64,000 bases of DNA. It comes from Candidatus Methylopumilus sp. (GTDB taxonomy: Bacteria > Pseudomonadota > Gammaproteobacteria > Burkholderiales > Methylophilaceae). Made by a program: the position numbers and the translations under genes. The DNA lies in assembly GCA_009693175.1 (NCBI GenBank), contig SHXT01000006.1, forward strand, positions 1 to 64,000, in the 5' to 3' direction. Of this stretch, positions 33,751 through 42,299 are shown piece after piece. Positions within the stretch are counted from its first letter, which is position 1. Each line of letters starts with the position of its first letter. The notes below the pieces were generated by a model, which saw nothing but the letters and a program-made list of their open reading frames with translations, was not told the DNA's origin and made no database searches.

Positions 33751-34530
33751 ATGAAAAAGTTTAAAGATATTAATAAAAATAAAGAAGATTTACTAAGAAA
33801 TAAAATAGGTAAACATACCTTTTACTTGTTGCCTAACTTTATAACAACTGCATCTTTATTTTCCGGATTTTATTCTATTGTACAGGCGATGAATGGTAAA
33901 TATGAATTAGCTGCAATCGCGATTTTTATTGCCATTATCATGGATGGATTAGATGGACGCGTTGCAAGGCTTACTAATACCGAAAGCGCTTTTGGTGCTG
34001 AATACGATAGTCTTTCAGATATGGTTTCTTTTGGCGTAGCACCCGCACTTATTTTATATGTTTGGGCATTAAAACCTTTGGGTAAATTAGGCTGGATTGC
34101 AGCTTTTATATATTGTTGTTGCGCAGCCTTTAGACTCGCTCGCTTTAATGTGAAGTTAGATAGAGACGAAAAAAAATATTTTTTTGGACTGCCAAGTCCT
34201 GCGGCTGCAGCTTTGTTAGTAAGTTTTGTTTGGGTATCCAATGAAAACGGTTTTAGTGGAAGTGAGATTTTTTTTAATATGATTAAAATGAAATGGGTTT
34301 CTTGGTCATTAACTATTCTGATCGCGCTTTCCATGGTGAGTGAAATTAGGTTCTATAGCGGCAAAGATATCAATTTTAGAAATAGTGTTCCATTTGTAGC
34401 TATTTTATTTGTTATTTTGGCATTTGTTTTAGTTTCTTACAGTCCGCCCGAAGCTATTTTTATTATAGTGGGATGTTACTTTTTGTCAGGTTATTTTAAC
34501 TTTCTTAAAAATTTTAAGATTAACAAATAG
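33751..34530 (+). CDS. pssA: CDP-diacylglycerol--serine O-phosphatidyltransferase
   Basis: CDP-alcohol phosphatidyltransferase motif DGLDGRVARLTNTESAFGAEYDSLSD; upstream of leuA. Confidence 0.95.
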   Translation: MKKFKDINKNKEDLLRNKIGKHTFYLLPNFITTASLFSGFYSIVQAMNGKYELAAIAIFIAIIMDGLDGRVARLTNTESAFGAEYDSLSDMVSFGVAPALILYVWALKPLGKLGWIAAFIYCCCAAFRLARFNVKLDRDEKKYFFGLPSPAAAALLVSFVWVSNENGFSGSEIFFNMIKMKWVSWSLTILIALSMVSEIRFYSGKDINFRNSVPFVAILFVILAFVLVSYSPPEAIFIIVGCYFLSGYFNFLKNFKINK

Positions 34531-34540
34531 GGCTCAATAA

Positions 34541-36091
34541 ATGCAGCAAGAAATTCAAAATAATAAACTCATTATATTTGATACAACATTAAGAGATGGG
34601 GAGCAGAGTCCTGGGGCTTCAATGACTCAGGAGGAAAAATTGCGCATTGCAAGACAGCTGGAAAAATTAGGTGTTGATGTCATTGAAGCAGGTTTTGCTG
34701 CAGCAAGCCCTGGCGATTATGAGTCTATTTGTGCGGTGGCTAAAAATATTAAAGATTCAACGGTATGTTCATTAGCTCGTGCCGTTGAGAACGATATTCG
34801 AAAAGCTGGCCAGGCGATTAAAAATGCTAAAAAAGGACGCATTCATACATTTATAGCGACCAGCAAAATTCATATGGAGAAAAAACTTCGCATGTCAGAA
34901 GACGAAGTTTTAGAAAGAGCCATTCAAGCAGTGATATGGTCTTTGGAATATACGGACGATGTGGAATTTTCTGCAGAAGATGCTGTGCGATCTGAAATTG
35001 ATTTTCTTGTTAAAGTTTTTAATGCTGTCATTAAAGCCGGTGCTAAAACAATCAATGTACCTGATACTGTGGGTTACTCTATTCCTGGTGTATGGGGCGA
35101 ACGAATGAAAGTACTTATTCACCAAGTTGAAAATGCTTCTAAAGTGATATGGTCAACGCATTGTCATAATGATCTTGGTATGGCAGTAGCTAATTCATTA
35201 GCAGCTGTTATGAATGGTGCAAGACAAGTAGAGTGCACAATCAACGGTCTTGGTGAAAGAGCTGGTAATGCAAGCTTAGAAGAAATTGTGATGGCAGTTA
35301 GAACAAGGAAAGATTTGTTTAATTTAACTACGAATATTGATACAACGCAAATTGTCCCTACTTCAAGACTAGTTTCAACGATTACAGGTTATCCTGTTCA
35401 GCCCAATAAGGCGATTGTTGGGGCAAATGCATTTGCGCATGAATCTGGCATTCATCAAGATGGCGTTTTAAAACATAGAGAAACTTATGAGATTATGCGG
35501 GCACAAGATGTAGGTTGGGGGGCGAATAAAATTTCACTTGGTAAATTGTCAGGACGAAATGCATTTAAAAATAGACTTCAAGAGCTAGGCATTGATATTC
35601 AATCAGAAGAAATTATTAATGCTGCTTTTGCAAGATTTAAAGATCTAGCAGATAAGAAGTCAGAAATTTTTGATGAGGATATTCATGCGCTCGTCAGCGA
35701 AGAATATATTGCAGAAGCTACGGAATTTTATAAATTAATTCATTTAAAAACAATGTCTGAAACAGGAACGATTCCGCATGCCAAAATTAAAATTTCTGAA
35801 AATGGTAAAGAAATAGAAGCAGAGTCGTCAGGTGGAGGCCCTGTAGACGCTACATTTAAAGCCATTGAAAAAATTGCAAAATCAGGCTCTGAGTTACAAC
35901 TTTATTCAGTGAATAACATCACAAGTGGTACAGACGCTCAAGGCGAAGTGACGGTAAGACTATCTAAAGGTGGACGCCTCGTGAATGGCCAGGGTGCCGA
36001 CACAGATATTATTATTGCCTCTGCTAAGGCTTATATCAATGGACTTAATAAACTCCATTCAAAATTAGAACGTGCACACCCCCAAGTCTAG
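34541..36091 (+). CDS. leuA: 2-isopropylmalate synthase
   Basis: [64 protein letters not shown]. Confidence 0.98.
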   Translation: MQQEIQNNKLIIFDTTLRDGEQSPGASMTQEEKLRIARQLEKLGVDVIEAGFAAASPGDYESICAVAKNIKDSTVCSLARAVENDIRKAGQAIKNAKKGRIHTFIATSKIHMEKKLRMSEDEVLERAIQAVIWSLEYTDDVEFSAEDAVRSEIDFLVKVFNAVIKAGAKTINVPDTVGYSIPGVWGERMKVLIHQVENASKVIWSTHCHNDLGMAVANSLAAVMNGARQVECTINGLGERAGNASLEEIVMAVRTRKDLFNLTTNIDTTQIVPTSRLVSTITGYPVQPNKAIVGANAFAHESGIHQDGVLKHRETYEIMRAQDVGWGANKISLGKLSGRNAFKNRLQELGIDIQSEEIINAAFARFKDLADKKSEIFDEDIHALVSEEYIAEATEFYKLIHLKTMSETGTIPHAKIKISENGKEIEAESSGGGPVDATFKAIEKIAKSGSELQLYSVNNITSGTDAQGEVTVRLSKGGRLVNGQGADTDIIIASAKAYINGLNKLHSKLERAHPQV

Positions 36092-36099
36092 AGGCTAAT

Positions 36100-36762
36100 T
36101 TGAATCTAGCACTTTTTGATTTAGACAATACTATTTTAGCTGGTGATAGTGATTACAACTGGAGCCGCTTTCTTATTCAAGAAGGTTATCTTGATGCTTC
36201 TTATCATGCAGAAAGAAATGAAAAGTTTTATGCTGATTATAAAAAAGGTACATTAGATTTTTACGCATTTGTCGAGTTCCAATTTAGACCGCTTGCCAGG
36301 AACCCTCGAAAGATACTTAATCAATTACTTCTTAAGTATGTTGAAGAAGTAATTAAACCCATGATTACCGAAAAATCTTATACGATTGTGAAGCAACATC
36401 ATGATCAAGGTGATTTACTCGTTGTTATTACAGCAACAAATAGTTTTATTACTAAACCTATTGCACAATTATTTAATATCGATAACTTAATAGGCACTGA
36501 TCCGGAAGAAATAAATGGTGAATTTACTGGAAAGATTTCAGGGATGCCTTCTTTTAAGGATGGCAAGGTGATTCGCTTGGAAGCATGGCTTAAAAATAAA
36601 AATTTATCTTTAAGTGATTTTGAAAAATCATACTTTTATAGTGATTCACATAATGATTTACCATTGCTTCAAAAAGTAACTCATCCAGTCGCGGTAGATT
36701 CTGATAATATTTTAAAAGAGTATGCGAAAACTAGAGGATGGCCACAGATCTCACTAAGGTAG
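36100..36762 (+). CDS. HAD-IB family hydrolase (SerB-like phosphatase)
   Basis: LALFDLDNTILAGDSDYNW; ITATNSFITKPIA; FYSDSHNDLPLLQKVTHPVAVDSD. Confidence 0.9.
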   Translation: MNLALFDLDNTILAGDSDYNWSRFLIQEGYLDASYHAERNEKFYADYKKGTLDFYAFVEFQFRPLARNPRKILNQLLLKYVEEVIKPMITEKSYTIVKQHHDQGDLLVVITATNSFITKPIAQLFNIDNLIGTDPEEINGEFTGKISGMPSFKDGKVIRLEAWLKNKNLSLSDFEKSYFYSDSHNDLPLLQKVTHPVAVDSDNILKEYAKTRGWPQISLR

Positions 36763-36767
36763 CTTAT

Positions 36768-37571
36768 TTATCGGTGAAGAATGATCTCTAAAACAAATTT
36801 ACTGCCAAGGTAAGACAAGACAAGAAATAAAAAAGCAGTAAGAGAAATGTACATAGATTTTTTACCACGCCAACCATAAAGCTTTTTGCCAGCTAGCAGA
36901 AACCCATATATAAACCAAGCTAATATTGAAAATACTGTTTTATGGTTAAATTGAAGTGGAGTTTCAAATAATTCTTCTGAGAATAAAACGCCGCTAATAA
37001 GTGCAATAGTCAATAAAGCAAAACCAATTTTATTAATATTAAGTAGAAAATTCTCCATTTCAATTAAGGGCAGAGATTCATTTAAAATCACATCCATTTT
37101 TTTCTTCTGATGAAGCTTGTTTTCAAAAAATAAGATAAATAAAGCTAGGTACGCTGAGAATGTAAATAAGCTATAAGCAAATAAAGCAACTGCAATGTGT
37201 GTGATAAATAATGGTGATAAGTCATTAGTTAAATAATGATTTGATAAAAATAAAGGATGTATGATCAATAAGAAAATAGAAGGAATGAGTAGAAATGGCT
37301 GCAGATAATTAAAGTTTTTATTAAAATTAAGCACCCAAAAAATTAATATACTAAAAAATGATGTGGTAATAAGTGCATTAGAGAAGCTTAAGTTTATGGG
37401 GTTAAAAGAAATGCTGCTTTTAAGAATTGTAAAATGAGCTAATAAACCAAGCCCCACTAAGATAGAGTTAAAATTAGCCAATCGGTTATCAAGCGTTGTT
37501 TTTTTAAACAAAACAATGTTTGGTATGAGATAGCATAAAGAAGTAAAAAAAATAGGTAACCAGATTTCCAT
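36768..37571 (-). CDS. Cytochrome c assembly (CcsA/HemX-like, YpjD-type) inner membrane protein
   Basis: About 8 hydrophobic segments; LSPLFITHIAVALFAYSLFTFSAYLALFILFFENKL and ILAWFIYGFLLAGKKLYGWRGKKS; adjacent to ffh as in many proteobacteria. Confidence 0.78.
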   Translation of the reverse strand: MEIWLPIFFTSLCYLIPNIVLFKKTTLDNRLANFNSILVGLGLLAHFTILKSSISFNPINLSFSNALITTSFFSILIFWVLNFNKNFNYLQPFLLIPSIFLLIIHPLFLSNHYLTNDLSPLFITHIAVALFAYSLFTFSAYLALFILFFENKLHQKKKMDVILNESLPLIEMENFLLNINKIGFALLTIALISGVLFSEELFETPLQFNHKTVFSILAWFIYGFLLAGKKLYGWRGKKSMYISLTAFLFLVLSYLGSKFVLEIILHR

Positions 37572-37645
37572 AATTATTAATTGATTATTAAAAGTTTAAT
37601 ATACCATGTACATAAGCAAGAGTTAACCTAAAATAGGATAGGCAA

Positions 37646-39001
37646 ATGTTAGAAAATTTAACTGACCGATTACAGAGTGTTATTAAAACAATCCGTGGCC
37701 AAGCAAGATTTACTGAACAAAATATCAGTGATGCTATGAGAGAGGTTAGGATTGCTTTAATTGAAGCCGATGTTGCCTTGGCTGTTGTAAAAGATTTTGT
37801 CGATCGCGTTAAAACAAAAGCATTAGGCGTCGAAGTTGTACAAAGTTTATCTCCAGGACAAGCAATTATTAAAATTGTTCAAGATGAGCTCACTAGTCTC
37901 ATGGGCGATCAAAATGTTTCATTAGAGCTTAATGTCTCGCCCCCGGCCATTATTTTAATGGCAGGTCTACAGGGCTCAGGCAAAACAACAACATCTGCAA
38001 AACTTGCAAAACTTCTAATTGAAAAAAAGAAAAAAGTGTTACTTGCAAGTGCCGATATTTATAGACCCGCTGCAATTGATCAACTTAAAACATTGGCTAA
38101 AGGTTTGAATATTGAATGTTTTGATTCAAACCCAAATCAAAAACCTTTAAAAATCGCATCAGAAACTTTAGATTACGCAAAAAAACATTTCTTTGATGTG
38201 GTTATTTTTGATACTGCGGGACGATTGGGTATTGATGTTGAAATGATGGATGAAATTAAAGCGCTCCATAAAAAATTAAATCCTATTGAAACTTTATTTG
38301 TTGTAGATGCAATGCAAGGACAGGACGCTGTCAATACAGCAAAAGCTTTTGGCGATGCCTTGCCTCTTACGGGTGTTATTTTAACTAAATTGGACAGCGA
38401 TACCCGAGGGGGGGCCGCTTTATCTGTTCGCCATATTACAGGTAAACCGATTAAGTATATTGGTGTAAGTGAAAAAATTAATGGTCTTGAGCCTTTTCAC
38501 CCTGAGAGAATGGCATCAAGAATTCTTGGTATGGGAGATATTGTAAGTCTTGTTGAAGATGCTCAGAAAACGATCGATGTTAAAGAAGCAGAAAAATTAG
38601 CTGAAAAAGTTAAATCAGGGAAAAATTTTGACTTAGAAGATTTTAAAAATCAAATTGTTCAAATGAAAAAAATGGGCGGCGTGAGCGCTCTGATGGACAA
38701 GATGCCAGCTCAATTTACAAATGCAGCATCTAAAGTTAATCCAGAGGATGGAGACAAGTCACTTCGTCAAATAGAAGCTATTATTAATTCAATGACACCT
38801 TTTGAAAGAAAGAAGCCAGAGATAATAAAAGCCACAAGAAAGAAAAGAATTGCTCTGGGTTCTGGAGTACAGGTGCAGGATGTAAATCGCGTGCTTAATC
38901 AATTTGAAGAAATGCAAAAGATGATGAAAATGTTCTCAAAAGGCGGTTTAAATAAGCTTATGCGTGGTATGGCTGGTAAAATTCCTGGCCTTAGATTTTA
39001 A
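37646..39001 (+). CDS. ffh: Signal recognition particle protein Ffh
   Basis: LMAGLQGSGKTTTSAKLAKLL G1 motif; VIFDTAGRLGID; TKLDSDTRGGAALSV; Met-rich M domain. Confidence 0.98.
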   Translation: MLENLTDRLQSVIKTIRGQARFTEQNISDAMREVRIALIEADVALAVVKDFVDRVKTKALGVEVVQSLSPGQAIIKIVQDELTSLMGDQNVSLELNVSPPAIILMAGLQGSGKTTTSAKLAKLLIEKKKKVLLASADIYRPAAIDQLKTLAKGLNIECFDSNPNQKPLKIASETLDYAKKHFFDVVIFDTAGRLGIDVEMMDEIKALHKKLNPIETLFVVDAMQGQDAVNTAKAFGDALPLTGVILTKLDSDTRGGAALSVRHITGKPIKYIGVSEKINGLEPFHPERMASRILGMGDIVSLVEDAQKTIDVKEAEKLAEKVKSGKNFDLEDFKNQIVQMKKMGGVSALMDKMPAQFTNAASKVNPEDGDKSLRQIEAIINSMTPFERKKPEIIKATRKKRIALGSGVQVQDVNRVLNQFEEMQKMMKMFSKGGLNKLMRGMAGKIPGLRF

Positions 39002-39066
39002 TCCCTCGATAATCATTATTGACCAATGAGGTTCAATAACGGATAATTCCATGTTTTGTTTCGTCT

Positions 39067-39142
39067 GGGTCGGTAGCTCAGTCGGTAGAGCAGCGGACTT
39101 TTAATCCGTTGGTCGTGGGTTCGAATCCCGCCCGACCCACCA
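39067..39142 (+). tRNA. tRNA-Lys (anticodon TTT)
   Basis: GGGTCGGTAGCTCAGTCGGTAGAGCAGCGGACTTTTAATCCGTTGGTCGTGGGTTCGAATCCCGCCCGACCCACCA; full cloverleaf, encoded CCA. Confidence 0.97.
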
Positions 39143-39239
39143 TTTAATGGGCTTTACAGCACATTTCTATTTTAAAAAACAATAGCGCACCAATAGCGCA
39201 CCTTTTATTCTCACTTTCTTTTATGTATGCTTAGCGTAT

Positions 39240-39386
39240 ATGAAAGCTAAAGCACTCACTACACATACCATCATTGCAGAACAGCTACACGTGTTTAAGC
39301 GTGCACGCAGTGCTGTATGGCAGTGCAAATACTTAGCAAATGGTAAATGGATTAAGTTTTGTTGCAATGTGTCTGCTATTAAATAA
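39240..39386 (+). pseudogene. Truncated integrase-like N-terminal fragment (48 aa) just 3' of tRNA-Lys
   Basis: Translated by eye: MKAKALTTHTIIAEQLHVFKRARSAVWQCKYLANGKWIKFCCNVSAIK*; the LHVFKRxRSAVWQCKYxxNGKW pattern resembles the N-terminus of tyrosine recombinases, and location 3' of a tRNA fits. Confidence 0.6.
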
Positions 39387-39437
39387 AAATTGTCATAAAT
39401 TTTTTTTATAAATTTAAGTAAGTAAAATTCAAAAAAT

Positions 39438-39462
39438 AATAATTAATCTCAGATTAATTATT
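39438..39462. repeat. Perfect 12-bp inverted repeat with 1-nt centre
   Basis: AATAATTAATCT-C-AGATTAATTATT. Confidence 0.85.
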
Positions 39463-39507
39463 TTCCAAGCTACACTGATCAGAATAAAAACCTTTTTAAT
39501 TTTAACG

Positions 39508-39524
39508 CTTAAGCGGCGCTTAAG
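39508..39524. repeat. Perfect 8-bp inverted repeat with 1-nt centre
   Basis: CTTAAGCG-G-CGCTTAAG. Confidence 0.85.
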
Positions 39525-39548
39525 TCACACAGAATGCGAAGATTAAAA

Positions 39549-39704
39549 TCATAATAAATCATGAAAGTTTTTCTTACTTCCATCATCTGCAATAATTATT
39601 TCATTAGGCTTGATGGATTGTATTTCAATAGACTTTAAAACTAAAAGAAGTGCTTCAAGCCAATTGTAAGTTTTGATTATTAGGCTGATAGTAATTTTTT
39701 TCAT
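39549..39704 (-). pseudogene. Truncated family 2 glycosyltransferase N-terminal fragment (51 aa)
   Basis: Translated by eye on the minus strand: MKKITISLIIKTYNWLEALLLVLKSIEIQSIKPNEIIIADDGSKKNFHDLL*; SLIIxTYNWxEALxLVLKS...PNEIIIADDGS is the GT2 nucleotide-binding N-terminus, then it stops. Confidence 0.75.
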
Positions 39705-39722
39705 TATATAAAATATAGTAGA

Positions 39723-40655
39723 TTACGTTAATTTTTTTTGTGTAAGGGTGCGAAGAATTTCTAAGGGGCTTTTCTTGGGATCATATTGTTTTGATGCAGC
39801 AAGGTGAAAAGTTTGTTCCATCATGTGTTGTCCAGACATAACTGCATGTGATGTTTGATCAGAAAAGCAAATCCATACAGCGTTAGGCTTAAAGGGCATA
39901 GTTATTTGTGGAGATTTTTTTTGGTATTCTAAATCAGATTTCATTGCATCATGCAGTTCTAACATGATGTGATCATATTCACTTCTTAATGATTTAGTAA
40001 CCCCTATAAGGTTAATTAATTTTGCGTAAAAAGGGGAGTACGGTTTTATTTTTTTAATATATTGTTTGGCTATATTTAAAAAAGGCTCACCAACTCTCCA
40101 AACTCTTGGCGCTCCCTCAGTGTTAACATTAATAAAAACTCTTAAAATTCTTTCTCCGTAATTAGGCCTTGATGGAAATGCATCTACGTGTAATCTTCTA
40201 TCATCAGCGCGCCATGAAGTAACCCGAGAGCTAACTTCAAGTGGTCTAAAGCTAGTGGGCGCTAATTTTAAATAAGGTTTATATTCAGGAAAGGCTGAAA
40301 ATATAAGATTTTTTGCTTGGCTTCTAAATCGAAGAATCATTTTTTTTAATGCTTCAATATCTTCTTCAGGTCCAATAGCACCTTTAATTGAGCCATCTAA
40401 ATTCAGGCTTATATTTCTTGTATTGGGTTTAAGAATATTAGGAGAAAAAAGTTTTATTTCATTTTTATTTATTTTAAATGGAAGACTTTCAAAATATAAA
40501 ACCTTTCCATCTTCGATATCATTTGCCCATTTAGGCTTTGGTTCGCTGAGCAGCCAATGTTTATTTTCAATTTTAATGAGTTGATTATGAGATGATTTTT
40601 TCATTAGTTTAGTCATGCTAAATACTTTGGGAAATAATAAAGTAAATTGATACAA
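39723..40655 (-). CDS. Kdo hydroxylase (KdoO) family protein
   Basis: RLHVDAFPSRPNYGERILRVFINVNTEGAPRVWRVGEPF; TMPFKPNAVWICFSDQTSHAVMSGQHMMEQTFHL; pattern of Fe(II)/2OG Kdo 3-hydroxylases; in-frame ATG at 40616 may be the true start. Confidence 0.75.
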   Translation of the reverse strand: MYQFTLLFPKVFSMTKLMKKSSHNQLIKIENKHWLLSEPKPKWANDIEDGKVLYFESLPFKINKNEIKLFSPNILKPNTRNISLNLDGSIKGAIGPEEDIEALKKMILRFRSQAKNLIFSAFPEYKPYLKLAPTSFRPLEVSSRVTSWRADDRRLHVDAFPSRPNYGERILRVFINVNTEGAPRVWRVGEPFLNIAKQYIKKIKPYSPFYAKLINLIGVTKSLRSEYDHIMLELHDAMKSDLEYQKKSPQITMPFKPNAVWICFSDQTSHAVMSGQHMMEQTFHLAASKQYDPKKSPLEILRTLTQKKLT

Positions 40656-40711
40656 AAGTGGTTATTTATTCCATGGCTATTTCTTTGAAATCAAATAAAC
40701 TAGATTATAAA

Positions 40712-40788
40712 TGGCGCGCCCGAAGAGATTCGAACTCCTGACCCCTTGGTTCGAAGCCAAGTACTCTATCCAGCTGAGCTACGGGCGC
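40712..40788 (-). tRNA. tRNA-Arg (anticodon TCG)
   Basis: Reverse complement GCGCCCGTAGCTCAGCTGGATAGAGTACTTGGCTTCGAACCAAGGGGTCAGGAGTTCGAATCTCTTCGGGCGCGCCA; loop CTTCGAA. Confidence 0.95.
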
Positions 40789-40816
40789 ATAAATAAAAGA
40801 GATGTAATTAAATAAA

Positions 40817-40893
40817 TGGCGCGCCCGAAGAGATTCGAACTCCTGACCCCTTGGTTCGTAGCCAAGTACTCTATCCAGCTGAGCTACGGGCGC
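40817..40893 (-). tRNA. tRNA-Arg (anticodon ACG)
   Basis: Same sequence as 40712-40788 except anticodon loop CTACGAA. Confidence 0.96.
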
Positions 40894-40926
40894 ATGATGA
40901 CATTATAACTTAATGATATTGAATAA

Positions 40927-41020
40927 TGGCGGAGAGCGAGGGATTCGAACCCTCGATACAGGTTTAAGCCCGTATGCTTCCTTAGCAGGGAAGTGCCTTC
41001 GACCACTCGGCCAGCTCTCC
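40927..41020 (-). tRNA. tRNA-Ser (anticodon GCT)
   Basis: Reverse complement GGAGAGCTGGCCGAGTGGTCGAAGGCACTTCCCTGCTAAGGAAGCATACGGGCTTAAACCTGTATCGAGGGTTCGAATCCCTCGCTCTCCGCCA; long variable arm. Confidence 0.97.
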
Positions 41021-41070
41021 AGAAGCGCGAACGATACGCTAAATTACTGTAAAAATCAATTTACCAAGAC

Positions 41071-42294
41071 TTATGTATCAAGCCTAAAAGCTTTATGAAG
41101 CGCTCTAACTGCAAGCTCTAAATATTTTTCATCAATTAATACTGAAATTTTGATCTCACTTGTTGAGATCATGTCAATATTAATGCCTTCTTCAGATAGT
41201 GTTCTAAACATTTGACTTGCAACTCCCACATGAGATTTCATTCCAACACCGACAATAGATACTTTTGCAATTTTATCGTTGCCATTTACTTCTTTAGCGC
41301 TCACATGGTTTTTAACTTTTTCATTTAAGATACTTAAAGCCTTATTCAAATCTTTTCTGTTTACTGTAAACGTAAAATCAGTTGTTCCGACAGCGCCCAC
41401 ATTTTGAATAATCATATCCACATCAATATTAGCGTCTGCAATTGGACCTAAAATTTGATAAGCAATGCCTGGCATATCTGGGACACCAAGAATGCTAACT
41501 TTTGCTTCATCTCGATTAAAAGCAATACCTGAAATAATGGGTTGTTCCATATTATTTTTTTCCTCAAATGTAATTAAAGTGCCATCACCCTCATCTTCAA
41601 AGCTTGATAACACTCTCAACTTAACTTTGTATTTTCCTGCAAATTCTACAGATCTAATTTGAAGTACTTTTGATCCAAGACTTGCCATTTCTAACATTTC
41701 TTCAAATGTAATAGAGTCTAATTTTTTAGCTTCTGGGACGACTCTAGGATCTGTTGTATATATACCATCTACATCTGTATAAATTTGACATTCATCAGCT
41801 TTAAGCGCTGCTGCTAAAGCAACACCCGTTGTGTCCGATCCTCCTCGACCAAGCGTTGTAATATTGCCATGTTCATCGACTCCTTGAAATCCAGCAACTA
41901 CAACTACATAACCTTTGTCTAAATCTTCTTGAATATTATTGTGATCAATTTTTAATATTCTTGCTTTAGTATGAGCGTCATCAGTAAGTATTTTTACCTG
42001 AGAGCCCGTATAACTTTTAGCTTTTATACCAAGATCAATTAAAGCTAAAGTTGTCATGCCAATGCTAACTTGCTCTCCTGTAGATACCACAACATCAAGC
42101 TCACGCGGATCAGGCTCGTCCATAATTTCTTTAGCAAGTTTAATGAGTCGATTGGTTTCTCCTGACATTGCAGAGACCACTACGACTACTTGATGCCCAA
42201 GTGATTTATAGCGTGCTACACGTCTTGCAACAGCACGAATTCTTTCGGGTGTCCCGACAGATGTACCACCATATTTTTGTACAATTAAACTCAT
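41071..42294 (-). CDS. lysC: Aspartate kinase
   Basis: LIVQKYGGTSVGTPERIRAVA; TLGRGGSDTTGVALAAAL; tandem ACT domains. Confidence 0.98.
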   Translation of the reverse strand: MSLIVQKYGGTSVGTPERIRAVARRVARYKSLGHQVVVVVSAMSGETNRLIKLAKEIMDEPDPRELDVVVSTGEQVSIGMTTLALIDLGIKAKSYTGSQVKILTDDAHTKARILKIDHNNIQEDLDKGYVVVVAGFQGVDEHGNITTLGRGGSDTTGVALAAALKADECQIYTDVDGIYTTDPRVVPEAKKLDSITFEEMLEMASLGSKVLQIRSVEFAGKYKVKLRVLSSFEDEGDGTLITFEEKNNMEQPIISGIAFNRDEAKVSILGVPDMPGIAYQILGPIADANIDVDMIIQNVGAVGTTDFTFTVNRKDLNKALSILNEKVKNHVSAKEVNGNDKIAKVSIVGVGMKSHVGVASQMFRTLSEEGINIDMISTSEIKISVLIDEKYLELAVRALHKAFRLDT

Positions 42295-42299
42295 GAGTA

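Noticed and set aside
39005-39045. Imperfect TTATTGA...TCAATAA dyad between ffh and tRNA-Lys
   Set aside because: Short, AT-only stem with a 10-nt loop and no T-tract; not distinguishable from background.
40913-41098. ORF GGERGIRTLDTGLSPYASLAGKCLRPLGQLSRSAND on the + strand
   Set aside because: Translation of the antisense strand of tRNA-Ser(GCT); a well-known spurious ORF type.
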